The position numbers and the translations under genes were made by a program. Shown here in pieces: positions 15,314 through 24,254 of a stretch of DNA of 27,591 bases (the first letter of the stretch is position 1; each line of letters opens with the position of its first letter). The notes beneath the pieces were generated by a model. It saw only the letters and a list, made by a program, of their open reading frames with translations. It searched no databases and had not been told where the DNA came from. This DNA is from an uncultured Clostridium sp. GTDB lineage: Bacteria > Bacillota > Clostridia > Clostridiales > Clostridiaceae. The DNA lies in NCBI GenBank assembly GCA_937927335.1, contig CALBDU010000055.1, positions 1 to 27,591 of the forward strand, given 5' to 3'.

Positions 15314-16267
15314 CTAAAATTTAAATACGTCATTTTTAATCTTTTTGAAAACCGGCGGCAGTGCCACTGCAATAGTCTTGTTCTCAAGATATGAGAATTT
15401 TTCGCTGCAATCCCTGAAGATAAGCTTATAGGAATACAGAAACTGGTAGCTTAGACCATACTTGTTTTCAAAAAAACTGTTTATTTTACTTTCGCCATAT
15501 TTCTTGTCCCCTACTATGGGATTTCCCAGATAACTCAAATGGGCCCTCAGCTGATGGCTTCTGCCTGTTAAAAGCTCCAGCTCCAGCAGGGAGAAGGTGC
15601 CGCAGGTCTGTATGGTTTTAACATTCATTGATATCTTTTTAAAGCCCGGCTTTTCCTCCTCACAAATTTTTGAAATATTGGAGTCCTGGGTTTTTGATAT
15701 ATAGGCTTCATACAAGCCATCCTGTATTTTACCCTTAACCAAAGCCTGGTAATATTTTTTAACACTTCTTTCCCGAAGCATCTCGTTCATGGCCTTTAGC
15801 CCTTCATAGCTCTTTCCGAAAATTACTATGCCTGATGTATTTCTGTCCAGTCTGTTACAGGAAGCGGGAGTGAAGGAGGTTTCCTGCTCCGGCCTGTAAT
15901 CTCCCTTGTCATAAAGGTAGGAAAGCACAAAATCTGTTAAAGTAGCTTCTCCATTTTTTTTATCGGAATGCACCAGTACTCCAGGCCATTTTTCCACCAG
16001 AAGTATATCCTGATCCTCGTAAAGGATCTGTATATTATTATCTATTCTTACAAACTTGTCTTTTTTATCTTCACTGGTAATTTCCCTAAGTTCAACTTCA
16101 TCACCTTCAACCAGGGAATACTTTTCCTTAACTTTTTTTCCGTTGACCTTTACGTCGCCTTTTCTTATATTTCTGTATATAGCACTTAAAGGAACATCCT
16201 TCAGCCACTTTCTTAAAAATTTATCAATTCTCTGGCCTGCTTCATTGCTGCCAACTGTTACTTTCAT
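15314..16267 (-). CDS. RluA-family RNA pseudouridine synthase with S4 domain
   Basis: Residues 10-60 (GQRIDKFLRKWL ... VKVNGKKVKEKYSLVEGDEV) form an S4 RNA-binding domain. Catalysis is by Asp141 in NRLDRNTSG, the RluA-family motif (usually HRLDxxTSG, here Asn in place of His). LLTGRSHQLRAHLSYLGNPIVGDKKYG is the second conserved motif. The enzyme converts uridine to pseudouridine in rRNA, likely an RluC/RluD-type target, though the site cannot be assigned. The start is ATG 16265-16267 (317 aa) with AAGGAG seven nt upstream; a longer frame by eight codons has no such site. It lies 39 bp after the amidohydrolase gene. Confidence 0.9.
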   Translation of the reverse strand: MKVTVGSNEAGQRIDKFLRKWLKDVPLSAIYRNIRKGDVKVNGKKVKEKYSLVEGDEVELREITSEDKKDKFVRIDNNIQILYEDQDILLVEKWPGVLVHSDKKNGEATLTDFVLSYLYDKGDYRPEQETSFTPASCNRLDRNTSGIVIFGKSYEGLKAMNEMLRERSVKKYYQALVKGKIQDGLYEAYISKTQDSNISKICEEEKPGFKKISMNVKTIQTCGTFSLLELELLTGRSHQLRAHLSYLGNPIVGDKKYGESKINSFFENKYGLSYQFLYSYKLIFRDCSEKFSYLENKTIAVALPPVFKKIKNDVFKF

Positions 16268-16306
16268 CAAATCACTCCTTCTTTTGGACATCTAATTATA
16301 TACCGC

Positions 16307-17494
16307 CTAATTATCAAAAGCAACATTTAAATAGTAGTGTACTGCAGCACAATGGATGGCTGTACCCACAGCAAGACACTGTTCATCAATGTCAAATTTA
16401 TTGCCGTGAGCCGGATTAATAATTCCCTTTTCTTCATTTCTGCAGCCCAGAAAATAAAATACGGAAGGCCTTTCCATGGAGAAGTAGGCAAAGCTCTCTA
16501 CTCCCAGGGAAGGTTTATCCAATATTTTAATATTTTCTGTGCCGATCTGTTCTACTGCACTTTTTCTAAGCAGCTCAAGCATTTTGTCATCATTGTACAG
16601 GCACGGATAGCTCTCAGTTATTTCTATATCACAGCTCCCCCGTAAGGATTTTGTTATTCCTTCAGTTATTTCTACAAGCCTGTTCTTTACATATTCCCTA
16701 TGTTCCTTTGTCATGGTCCTGATAATACCAGAAATTGTTACCTCCTCAGGAATAATATTCTGTGCAGTACCACCGTGGATAGTACCTATGGTCAATACTG
16801 AAGGCTCGGTAGGTGTAAGCTCCCTGCTTACAATGCTCTGAAGGTTCATCACCACTGAGCTGGCTATAACAACAGGATCTATAGCATCCTCCGGTCTGGC
16901 TCCATGGCCTCCCTTGCCTTTGATAGTTATTGTAAAGGGATTTGAAGCAGCATTTACCACGCCTTTTTTCAGACCTATCATCCCTGATGGAATATTTTCA
17001 TCCACATGAAGACCAATCACAGCCTCTACATGGGGATTTTCCAGAACCCCTTCCCTGATCATAACTGCAGCTCCCCCTGTAGTCTCCTCGGCTGGCTCAA
17101 ATAGAAGCTTAACATTGCCTTTAAGCTCCGCTTTAATAGAGTTTAGTATTTTTGCAGCACCAAGGAGCATAGCCGTATGTGCATCATGACCGCAGGCATG
17201 CATTTTACCAGGAATTTTGGAAGCGTAGCTGCTTAGCTTTGAATCCTGAATAGGCAATGCATCCATGTCGGCTCTTAAAGCTACCGTTCTGGTACCCTTT
17301 CCTTTTATTATGGCGCATATTCCTGTACCAGCTGTCTCATAATATTCAATGCCCTCATTTTTTAAAAAATCCTTTATTACAGCTGAAGTCCTGTGTTCCT
17401 CAAAGCCCAGCTCCGGATTCTGGTGAAAATCCCTTCTGTAGTTGATTATAATATCTTTTATTGCCTCTGACATTTTAATGAAATCTATATCCAT
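16307..17494 (-). CDS. M20-family metallo-amidohydrolase (N-acyl amino acid/IAA-amino acid hydrolase type)
   Basis: The 395-residue protein has the M20D hallmarks: RRDFHQNPELGFEE (20-33), RADMDALPI (74-82), HACGHDAHTAMLL (metal ligands Cys101 and His103), EPAEE (Glu136, Glu137), GLHV (His163) and a terminal NPAHGNKFDIDE. The central GGHGARPEDAIDP lies in the lid/dimerisation domain. Such enzymes cleave N-acyl amino acids, N-acetyl-diaminopimelate or hippurate-like amides; the substrate cannot be resolved by sequence. The ATG follows GGAG by eight nt, and that site overlaps the stop of the FtsA-like gene 15 bp upstream, suggesting coupled translation. It is the second gene of a four-gene operon. 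Confidence 0.88.
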   Translation of the reverse strand: MDIDFIKMSEAIKDIIINYRRDFHQNPELGFEEHRTSAVIKDFLKNEGIEYYETAGTGICAIIKGKGTRTVALRADMDALPIQDSKLSSYASKIPGKMHACGHDAHTAMLLGAAKILNSIKAELKGNVKLLFEPAEETTGGAAVMIREGVLENPHVEAVIGLHVDENIPSGMIGLKKGVVNAASNPFTITIKGKGGHGARPEDAIDPVVIASSVVMNLQSIVSRELTPTEPSVLTIGTIHGGTAQNIIPEEVTISGIIRTMTKEHREYVKNRLVEITEGITKSLRGSCDIEITESYPCLYNDDKMLELLRKSAVEQIGTENIKILDKPSLGVESFAYFSMERPSVFYFLGCRNEEKGIINPAHGNKFDIDEQCLAVGTAIHCAAVHYYLNVAFDN

Positions 17495-17509
17495 TTTAAC
17501 AGCTCCTTT

Positions 17510-19438
17510 TTATTTTTCCCAAAATACCTGTATATCATCACCGGATTTTATTTTGTCATAATAGCCGGCATTACTGCCATTTAATAAAAGTATCAGCTTA
17601 CCCTTTGGAAACATGAGATCAAATTCAGCATAATTAAATACATCCACAAAAACATACTCTTCTTTTCCAGACATTACAAGTTCCCGGCCATTGAAGGTTA
17701 CTTTAATAAAAGGCTTTAAATTGCAGCTTTCCTTCTTTTTTGAGCAGATTATATCTCCTTCTTTAATCTTGTAATCCAAAGAAAGCTGTGTTTCACCAAT
17801 AAAATATTCCGTATCTTCTTCATATATCGGTCTGTCTAAAAAATCCCGCAGTGTTTCAGGGTAGAATATTGAAACAGAAGCCTCCTCCATAATTTCTGTA
17901 TCCAGTTCAGCTTTGCCTCCATTTATAGTAAATTTCGGTTCCAGGTATTTCAATTCCCCATCCATTTCAAAACTGACAGAATTGAAATTAACAACATAAT
18001 CCTTTATCTTTGGTTCAGCATCCCTGCCATCCCTGGCAAACTGGATATTAATACTGTACCCTTCCTTTATGGCTGAATCAATGCTGGCTTCCGAGCCATT
18101 AATAAAAACTGATGCATTTTCAGCAAAGCTGCCAAAAGAAACTCTTTTTATACCATTAATAAAAAACTTTCTATTTTTACCGTTCCTGCCAATTAAAACC
18201 TTAGGGTTAATTCCTCCCTGTATCATGGCATCCATTACTGTATTTTTATGTGATTTAAAAAGGCTTACCACATTGCCGTTCAAAAACACATCCATAAAAT
18301 CATGGCCTGAATTTTTTATGGCGGTTAAAGCAATGCCCAGCACAGTAACACCAATAGAGCCCAGGCTCTTGTCCTGGCATATGCAGCCAGGAACATCCTC
18401 CCTGCCTCTTAAGCCAACCCTGTTCACAGGTATGTTCAAGGCTTCAGCTATGAATTCCTTCAGGTATGGAGTATATGCTCCCCCTCCCACTAGAAATACA
18501 GCACTGGGAGATTTTCCTCCGTTAAGCTCGATTATCTTGCTGCACACCTCATTTGCTATCATTTTAACCTGTGGTTTTATAAATTCCTTTAACTCCTCTG
18601 AAGGTACTTTGTTTTCAAATCCAAGCACATCAATATAATCCACATATTCCTTATCGGAGCATTGCCTTTTCATTGCTTCTGCAGTGTTGAAGTCTACCAG
18701 ATAATTTTGTGCAATGGCTTCCGTTACTTCATCTCCGGCTAAAGGTACCATTCCATAGGCACATATAGTATCCTTTGATGAAATTGCTATATCAGAGGTA
18801 CCTGCTCCTATGTCGATAAGAGCAAGGTTTAATAATCTTAAATTGCTTGGTATGGCAGCTTCCATGGCTGCTATTGGCTCCAGAGTAAGGTTTGATACCT
18901 GAAGGCCCACTCTTTCCATAACTGTATAGAGACTATCCACCACTGACCTTGGAAGAAAAGTAGCAATAATTTCAACCTCTATGGATTCACCTTTATGGGA
19001 AATGAGGCTGCTAATGCTGTAGCCGTTAAGATAATAGTTCTTAACACTGTAACCTACACAATATAATTGACCCATTATTTGCTGTTCAGCCTTTTTCAAG
19101 GCAGTTAATTCCAGTCCCCTCACAATATCCTTGTCTATTTCCCTGTCAGGTTCTATTTGAATTTCACATCTCACTGAAACTGTTTTTAAAAATCTTCCTG
19201 CTGCTGCAATGGAGACCCTTTCAGGTTTTGCCCCTGTTTGCTTTTCCAAATCCGATAATACTCTTTTAATAGTACCTGCTACCAGATTAATATCATGTAT
19301 CTGGCCGTCCCTCATGGCTCTTTCATCATGTTCCAGCACAGCCTCTGCAATAACATTGAATTTTTTATCTCTTACAGTGCCCACTGTACCAATTATGGAG
19401 CGGGTTCCTATATCTAATGCAAAAATAGTATTATCCAT
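17510..19438 (-). CDS. FtsA-like actin-family ATPase with a large C-terminal extension
   Basis: Residues 1 to about 370 form the FtsA/PilM/MreB-type actin fold: FALDIGTRSIIG (phosphate 1), NLALIDIGAGTSDIAI (phosphate 2) and SAVFLVGGGAYTPYL (adenosine motif), with an inserted 1C-like subdomain. FtsA tethers FtsZ to the membrane, but this 642-residue protein lacks a clear terminal amphipathic helix and adds about 260 residues. In that extension short strands ending in Asn-Gly recur (DVFLNGN, KFFINGI, SVFINGS, KVTFNGR, ILLLNGS), suggesting a repeated beta domain. The start is ATG 19436-19438 with AAGGAG six nt upstream. It leads the operon with the amidohydrolase, pseudouridine synthase and flippase. 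Its specific role is unknown. Confidence 0.82.
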   Translation of the reverse strand: MDNTIFALDIGTRSIIGTVGTVRDKKFNVIAEAVLEHDERAMRDGQIHDINLVAGTIKRVLSDLEKQTGAKPERVSIAAAGRFLKTVSVRCEIQIEPDREIDKDIVRGLELTALKKAEQQIMGQLYCVGYSVKNYYLNGYSISSLISHKGESIEVEIIATFLPRSVVDSLYTVMERVGLQVSNLTLEPIAAMEAAIPSNLRLLNLALIDIGAGTSDIAISSKDTICAYGMVPLAGDEVTEAIAQNYLVDFNTAEAMKRQCSDKEYVDYIDVLGFENKVPSEELKEFIKPQVKMIANEVCSKIIELNGGKSPSAVFLVGGGAYTPYLKEFIAEALNIPVNRVGLRGREDVPGCICQDKSLGSIGVTVLGIALTAIKNSGHDFMDVFLNGNVVSLFKSHKNTVMDAMIQGGINPKVLIGRNGKNRKFFINGIKRVSFGSFAENASVFINGSEASIDSAIKEGYSINIQFARDGRDAEPKIKDYVVNFNSVSFEMDGELKYLEPKFTINGGKAELDTEIMEEASVSIFYPETLRDFLDRPIYEEDTEYFIGETQLSLDYKIKEGDIICSKKKESCNLKPFIKVTFNGRELVMSGKEEYVFVDVFNYAEFDLMFPKGKLILLLNGSNAGYYDKIKSGDDIQVFWEK

Positions 19439-19464
19439 GTTTGTCTCCTTTTTGAACAATTTTA

Positions 19465-19500
19465 AAGCTCATTATCAAGGTAAATCCTGATTATGAGCTT
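19465..19500 (-). promoter_or_regulatory. Stem-loop at the 5' end of the FtsA-like transcript
   Basis: An approximately 15-bp stem with a one-base bulge and one mismatch pairs 19465-19480 with 19486-19500 around a short loop. It begins where transcription from the promoter at 19507-19535 should start, and ends just before the ribosome binding site. It could instead terminate the upstream gene, but its T-tract is weak (TTTAAAATTGTT). Confidence 0.5.
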
Positions 19501-19506
19501 AATAAA

Positions 19507-19535
19507 ATTATATACCAATAAAATTAAACATTCAA
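19507..19535 (-). promoter_or_regulatory. SigA-type promoter of the FtsA-like operon
   Basis: On the minus strand TTGAAT (19530-19535), 17 bp and TATAAT (19507-19512) form a near-consensus promoter in the gap after the upstream membrane protein gene. Confidence 0.65.
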
Positions 19536-19538
19536 ATA

Positions 19539-20129
19539 TTAACTTCTTTCCGTTACTGTTATTTCGCCGGTTTTCAGATTAATCCTTATTGTACAATCCT
19601 CATAGGAAAAAACATCTCTTTTTCTTAGCTCGATTTTGAATTCCTGTTCCATAAGGCTTATACATTTGTACATCGATTTAAATGCAGCTTCAACCAGCTC
19701 ATACTTTTGTTCGTTGTTCAAGTGGGTATTGGCAACTAAAATATCAATGCCTTCATAGTATTCAACCAGCTCAAACATAAGATTTCCTGAAAAATATTCA
19801 GGAACCTTAGTTTTAATTTTATCCCAAATATCGGATTTAAGGCTTTGAAAGCTGTTCAAATTATAAAAAGCTACTGCTGTATCCTCAAACTTAACCCTGT
19901 CATTTATGTAATCAGTAAAAATGCTCTGATTGCTGCTGAATTCAGTATTTAAAAGATAGCAGTAATTCATTCCCGTATTCTTAATCCTTCTTATTTCCAG
20001 GTCCAGTGTCTTGTGGGCATACCTGGCCTGCTGCCTGACTTCAAAGGTATAATAAAAAATTACTAATGCAAGTATTAAAATTATTATAAATGCAAGAAAT
20101 GAAGAGTGAGTATCCATCCATGTAATCAT
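19539..20129 (-). CDS. Hypothetical single-pass membrane protein (196 aa)
   Basis: I do not recognise the family. Residues 10-27 (SFLAFIIILILALVIFYY) form one membrane segment. It follows a short N-terminus and is followed by positively charged RQQARYAHK, so the C-terminal 165 residues should be cytoplasmic. That part is helical and charged, ending in a beta-strand-like CTIRINLKTGEITVTE. The ATG (20127-20129) follows AAGGAG seven nt upstream. It lies 51 bp beyond the truncated helicase and directly upstream of the FtsA-like operon's promoter. A role near the cell envelope is only inferred from the anchor and neighbours. Confidence 0.75.
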   Translation of the reverse strand: MITWMDTHSSFLAFIIILILALVIFYYTFEVRQQARYAHKTLDLEIRRIKNTGMNYCYLLNTEFSSNQSIFTDYINDRVKFEDTAVAFYNLNSFQSLKSDIWDKIKTKVPEYFSGNLMFELVEYYEGIDILVANTHLNNEQKYELVEAAFKSMYKCISLMEQEFKIELRKRDVFSYEDCTIRINLKTGEITVTERS

Positions 20130-20180
20130 AAACTTCTCCTTACAATATTTTTTTATTATTATACCATATATTCTATAATA

Positions 20181-21362
20181 TTACATACATTCATTTATAA
20201 AAGGGGATGGCTCTGCCTTATTTCCCTTAAAGTTCTCCGGATACATTATATGCAAATTATCCGCTGCCCTTGTCAAAGCCACATAAAAAAGCCTGCGCTC
20301 CTCCTCAAGGTTGTTCTTACTGTTTTCATGGGGTATATTATCACTGCAGCAGTTTATAATGAATAAATTTTTGTATTCCAAACCTTTTGAGCCATGTATA
20401 GTGCTTAGCACCAAAGCATCCGGCATATCCTCATTAAGCCTGCTGTTATAGGTATCTATGTAAGTCAAAAGCTCAGGAATAGTTTTATATTCCTTGCATA
20501 AATCCATGAACTCAGCTAAAACATCCTGCTTATCAGCAGGTACTTCATCCTTGTACTTAATTCTATCAAGAAGAAATATCAAGGCTTTTTCCGGTGACAG
20601 CCTCCCAAGTCTTTTTGTATTTCTTTCAAAGGCATGAATATACTTAAGCTGCCATGGTTCCATATTTGTATCTGCCTCAAGAAAACTAAACCAATTTTCC
20701 GAGGTTTTGCAGCAATTTATTTTTCCAATTTTTATTTTGCTGATATACCTGCAGGGCTTGTTAATAATCCTTAAAAAGCTCTCCTTGTTGCAGGGGTCCT
20801 GACTTAACCTGAAATATGCAGCTATATCCCTGCATATATCAAGCCTGAAGAAATTGTAGTTTTTATCCATAAGTCGAAAGCTTATTTTATCTCTGATCAA
20901 TATTCCGATTACTTTTTCTGCCTCCTGATTGGTTCTGGACAGCACTGCACACTCTGAAGGCTTGAAGCCGTTAGCTTTTATGATGTCAATCATTCCTTCT
21001 GCCTGCTCCCTTTCAGTTTTGTATTTAATTATTGTTACAGTTCCCCGCTCTTCCCTCACACCTACCATTTCCTTTACATTTCTCTCCTTGTTTTTGCTAA
21101 TCAGCTTTCTTGAAATTTCTATTATATCACTGCTGCTTCTATAATTTTTGTTTAAAAAAAATTTCACTCCTCCATTAAAATACCTTTCAAACTCAACCAT
21201 GCAGTCTGGTATGGACCCGCGGAAGCCATAGATGCACTGATCCTCATCCCCCACAGCAAATAAATTGCTGCAGCCTGACAAAAGCTTGAGCATATGAATC
21301 TGTTCACTGTCACAGTCTTGAAATTCGTCATATGTATATAAAAAAAACTGTAGAAAATTCAA
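20181..21362 (-). pseudogene. UvrD/PcrA-family helicase, 5'-truncated
   Basis: The reading frame holds motif II DEFQDCD at its extreme start, then motif III (FAVGDEDQCIYGFRGS), IV (LNKNYRSS), V (STIHGSKGLEYKNLF) and VI (RRLFYVALTRAADNL). The N-terminal part with Walker A (GxGKT) and motif Ia, some 200 or more residues, is missing. Helicase similarity begins at about 21330; the preceding codons (MNFLQFFLYTY) come from the AT-rich DNA beyond the breakpoint and there is no strong ribosome binding site. Without Walker A it cannot be an active helicase. It is probably the remnant of a gene split by insertion, whose other half may lie beyond the window. Confidence 0.85.
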
Positions 21363-21425
21363 AAGACATTGATTTTACTATTATATTGGTTTCTTTTCAA
21401 CCTGTAGAAATTAATTTTGTAGAAA
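21349..21425. repeat. Three direct copies of TGTAGAAA near the breakpoint
   Basis: TGTAGAAA occurs at 21349-21356, 21403-21410 and 21418-21425, the first followed by AATT and the third by AT. The first copy is about 20 bp from the last helicase codon. Repeated short sites beginning with TGT resemble the transposase-binding ends of Tn7/Tn5090-type elements. No transposase is in view, so this is a suggestion only. Confidence 0.4.
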
Positions 21426-21687
21426 ATAGGCCTATTATTATAATTTCATTACACTTATAATATAAATATTTATTCTTTAACATCACTAAACAATAATTTC
21501 CCTTTAAGTTTTATTAGAAATATACCTGAAACCATAAATAATAGATTAGGCTATCTTCCCCAATAAAAGATAGCCTATAAATAATTTTCAGTTCTTTCAA
21601 TAACAAAAACAATCATTTCAATTTCAACAGCTTTTAATACTATTACTCCATGAGTTTTTCTAATTTTTATCAATTTTTAAATATATA
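21363..21687. other. AT-rich junction region between the helicase remnant and the ABC ATPase
   Basis: This 325-bp stretch contains the last two TGTAGAAA copies at its left and a strong stem-loop at 21547-21577. I found no remaining helicase coding in any frame and no other gene. Confidence 0.6.
21547..21577 (-). terminator. Hairpin downstream of the ABC-3C-like operon
   Basis: TAGGCTATCTT (21547-21557) pairs perfectly with AAGATAGCCTA (21567-21577) around a 9-nt loop. It lies 110 bp after the ATPase stop codon. The following minus-strand sequence is AT-rich but only loosely T-rich, so termination is likely though not certain. Confidence 0.6.
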
Positions 21688-24237
21688 TTATTCTATAACT
21701 TTTCTTAAAAGATTGCTTGGTCCTTCAAATCTGTATTCACAAACAGGTACTCCAAAACTGGACATTTTATGTATTATTAATTTTTCCAAGTCACTGTCAC
21801 AGGTAGAGATAAAAATTTGGTCAATAAAACTATCATTCGCATTATTGCTATTTAACTGAAATCTAAGTAAATCTACAAATGATAGGATATTCAAATCATC
21901 CATTGTTTGAATCGGTTCATCCATGAAATAGCATCTGAAATCACTATCTTTATTAAGCATAGCCTTTGATAAAAATATCGAAATAGCTAATGTTGAAAGT
22001 TGACCTGCACTTAAAATATTTGCAAATTGACTTTCCTTATTCTCATAATCGATAATCTTTAACTCTGCATTTGGATTTTGGGTTCTTGCTCTTTCGAATA
22101 CTATTCTTTTAATATTTGTATTCCTTGTAATTTTCCTGTATATTTTATCTAATGGTTCAGCAATCCTTTGAGCTTGTTCTATCTCACTTTCTTTTATCAA
22201 TGTTTTGATATTTTTTATAAGATAAGTAATCTTGCTAATTTGAGAATCAGCTTTATAAGCTTTTGCATTTGTTTCATTGAGGATTTTAGTATTATTATCA
22301 ACTTCTTCATTAAATTTTTTAAGTTGCATGTTTGATTTTATATATAAGCAAATATTAATTCTTTTATCTATATCTCTAATTCTTGCTAATAAGTTATCAA
22401 ATATTTCTAATTTAGTATCACTCTCAGAAATGTTTAAATAATTTTCAATGCGACTTATTAATCCACTTATCAAATTTATCTTATATTGATGGCTTAATTC
22501 TTTAAATTCCTCTTGATTTACTTTATCTTTAAACTCTGAAAAAAAAGTAAAATTTTGCTCTAAGATTATTTTTATTAATTCAAATTCATCAATTGAACTA
22601 TATTCATTAATCATAATGCACTTCATTAAATCATTGATTGCATTTTCTAAAAATTCAATATTAACTAATTTATAATCTATTGAATACTTCTTGCATAAGT
22701 CAAAAAATAAATTGCAAATATCCTTTGTTCTGAATAAATCTTCTATTTTAATTAAAATTTGATTATAAATATTACAGATGTATTCCTTCGTATTTTTTAA
22801 CAACTCATTATTTTTAATTGTTATTTCATCTATCTTTTTTGATAAACTTTGTCTCGCTTTATCTTGCTCACCTAAAAACTGTTTAGCTATTATACCTAAC
22901 TCGGATTGTTGAAATTCAATTTTACTACCACATAACGGGCACTTTTCATTATATTCCCTATACTTTTCAAACCCTTCTATGTTATCAATTATTACCCTTA
23001 TAGATTTCATCACTTGATTATTTGTATTATATAATTCAATATTTTTCTTATTTAACAACAGTTCATTTTGATTGTTCCTTAAGTCAAATATTCTATTTCC
23101 AAGTTCTTCAATTGAGACATTATCTAATATGCCTTCCAAGTTTATATCTTTGCTTATTGATTCTAATTGTTCTAATGTGGAAATATTTCTTATCCTATTT
23201 AATCTATCTTCAATTGCTTTTTTATATTTTTCTAAGTTACCTATGTGTACGCTTTTTAATCTATCAACATTATCAGCATTATTAATAAATTCATCATTTA
23301 GTTTTATATAATCTTCTAATTTAACTTTTAATGACAAATAGAGCTTAACCTTTACTAACTCACCTCTAATGATTTTTAATTTTATTTCATTAAGTTTATC
23401 AATTTGTTCTTGCAATTTTTCTTCAATAGATAGACTATTTCTAATATCATTCGTCCAATCAAACGGGTCTAAATTTTCACCCTCATAAATATTAAATTTG
23501 GGGTACTCCTCTTTCCCACAACTCTCATTAATTATTGAATGTACATTTTTCGCAAATTCTATACTTCTATTCTTCTTATCCCGTATTATTATTAACTCAT
23601 TTTCAATTTGTTTTCTTTCAGAATCTATTCTTTTTTTTATTTCCTCAAGATTATTTAGAATATTTTTAGCATCTATATGGTCTTTATAAAAGCCAGAGAA
23701 CAACTCATAAATTTCTTTTCTTCCCAAGCAATATAACTCAATATTTTTATCATAAGAACATACATATGTATCGTTAAACTTTTCTATAAATACTTCTAAA
23801 TTTTTAATAAACTTATCACTAATAATAGGGTTATCACATTCCACTATAGGTAAGGAGATTTTTAGACCATCACTATCTAAATTTCCATTATAGGTTCTAC
23901 TAATGGTTATTTTATGTGACATATAAACAGCATCAACTTTTACATACACTGGCCTATTTTCACCTGAACGATTTCTTAATATACCTTTATTAGCTTTCTC
24001 TGTACTCATTTCACTTGAAGAACATCTGCTACGAAAATCACTCTCTAACCTACAAACAGTACCAGTCAAACACCATTCAATTGCATCTAAAAGTGATGTT
24101 TTTCCAAGCCCATTACCACCTGATAGTAAAATTATCTTAGAATTTTGCCTTTCTCCTCTAAAATAGAATGGTTGTTTCAATTGATTATAGCCTCTAAAAT
24201 TATCTATATATACACTAACAATATAAAAATTTCCCAT
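21688..24237 (-). CDS. Rad50/SbcC-like ABC ATPase of an ABC three-component system
   Basis: The 849-residue protein has a split ABC ATPase. Walker A GGNGLGKTS (40-48) lies at the N-terminus, the signature LSAGQLSTLAIS (742-753), Walker B YFMDEP (771-776) and D-loop TMDD at the C-terminus. In between are long coiled coils broken by CPLCGS (433-438), a Rad50-type zinc hook. The H-loop, ISTCDSD near residue 812, has Cys where Rad50 has His. Related proteins bind DNA ends and couple ATP hydrolysis to partner action. Here it is the third gene of a compact operon behind a nuclease-type protein and a small protein, as in the ABC-3C systems of Aravind and colleagues. The ATG has AAGGTGGG upstream and lies 17 bp after the middle gene. 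Confidence 0.9.
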   Translation of the reverse strand: MGNFYIVSVYIDNFRGYNQLKQPFYFRGERQNSKIILLSGGNGLGKTSLLDAIEWCLTGTVCRLESDFRSRCSSSEMSTEKANKGILRNRSGENRPVYVKVDAVYMSHKITISRTYNGNLDSDGLKISLPIVECDNPIISDKFIKNLEVFIEKFNDTYVCSYDKNIELYCLGRKEIYELFSGFYKDHIDAKNILNNLEEIKKRIDSERKQIENELIIIRDKKNRSIEFAKNVHSIINESCGKEEYPKFNIYEGENLDPFDWTNDIRNSLSIEEKLQEQIDKLNEIKLKIIRGELVKVKLYLSLKVKLEDYIKLNDEFINNADNVDRLKSVHIGNLEKYKKAIEDRLNRIRNISTLEQLESISKDINLEGILDNVSIEELGNRIFDLRNNQNELLLNKKNIELYNTNNQVMKSIRVIIDNIEGFEKYREYNEKCPLCGSKIEFQQSELGIIAKQFLGEQDKARQSLSKKIDEITIKNNELLKNTKEYICNIYNQILIKIEDLFRTKDICNLFFDLCKKYSIDYKLVNIEFLENAINDLMKCIMINEYSSIDEFELIKIILEQNFTFFSEFKDKVNQEEFKELSHQYKINLISGLISRIENYLNISESDTKLEIFDNLLARIRDIDKRINICLYIKSNMQLKKFNEEVDNNTKILNETNAKAYKADSQISKITYLIKNIKTLIKESEIEQAQRIAEPLDKIYRKITRNTNIKRIVFERARTQNPNAELKIIDYENKESQFANILSAGQLSTLAISIFLSKAMLNKDSDFRCYFMDEPIQTMDDLNILSFVDLLRFQLNSNNANDSFIDQIFISTCDSDLEKLIIHKMSSFGVPVCEYRFEGPSNLLRKVIE

Positions 24238-24254
24238 GCCTTTCCCACCTTAAA

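Noticed and set aside
21688..24237. Reading the large ATPase as SbcC with a missing SbcD nuclease partner
   Set aside because: The upstream genes do not encode an SbcD-like phosphoesterase, and the three-gene order fits ABC-3C better.
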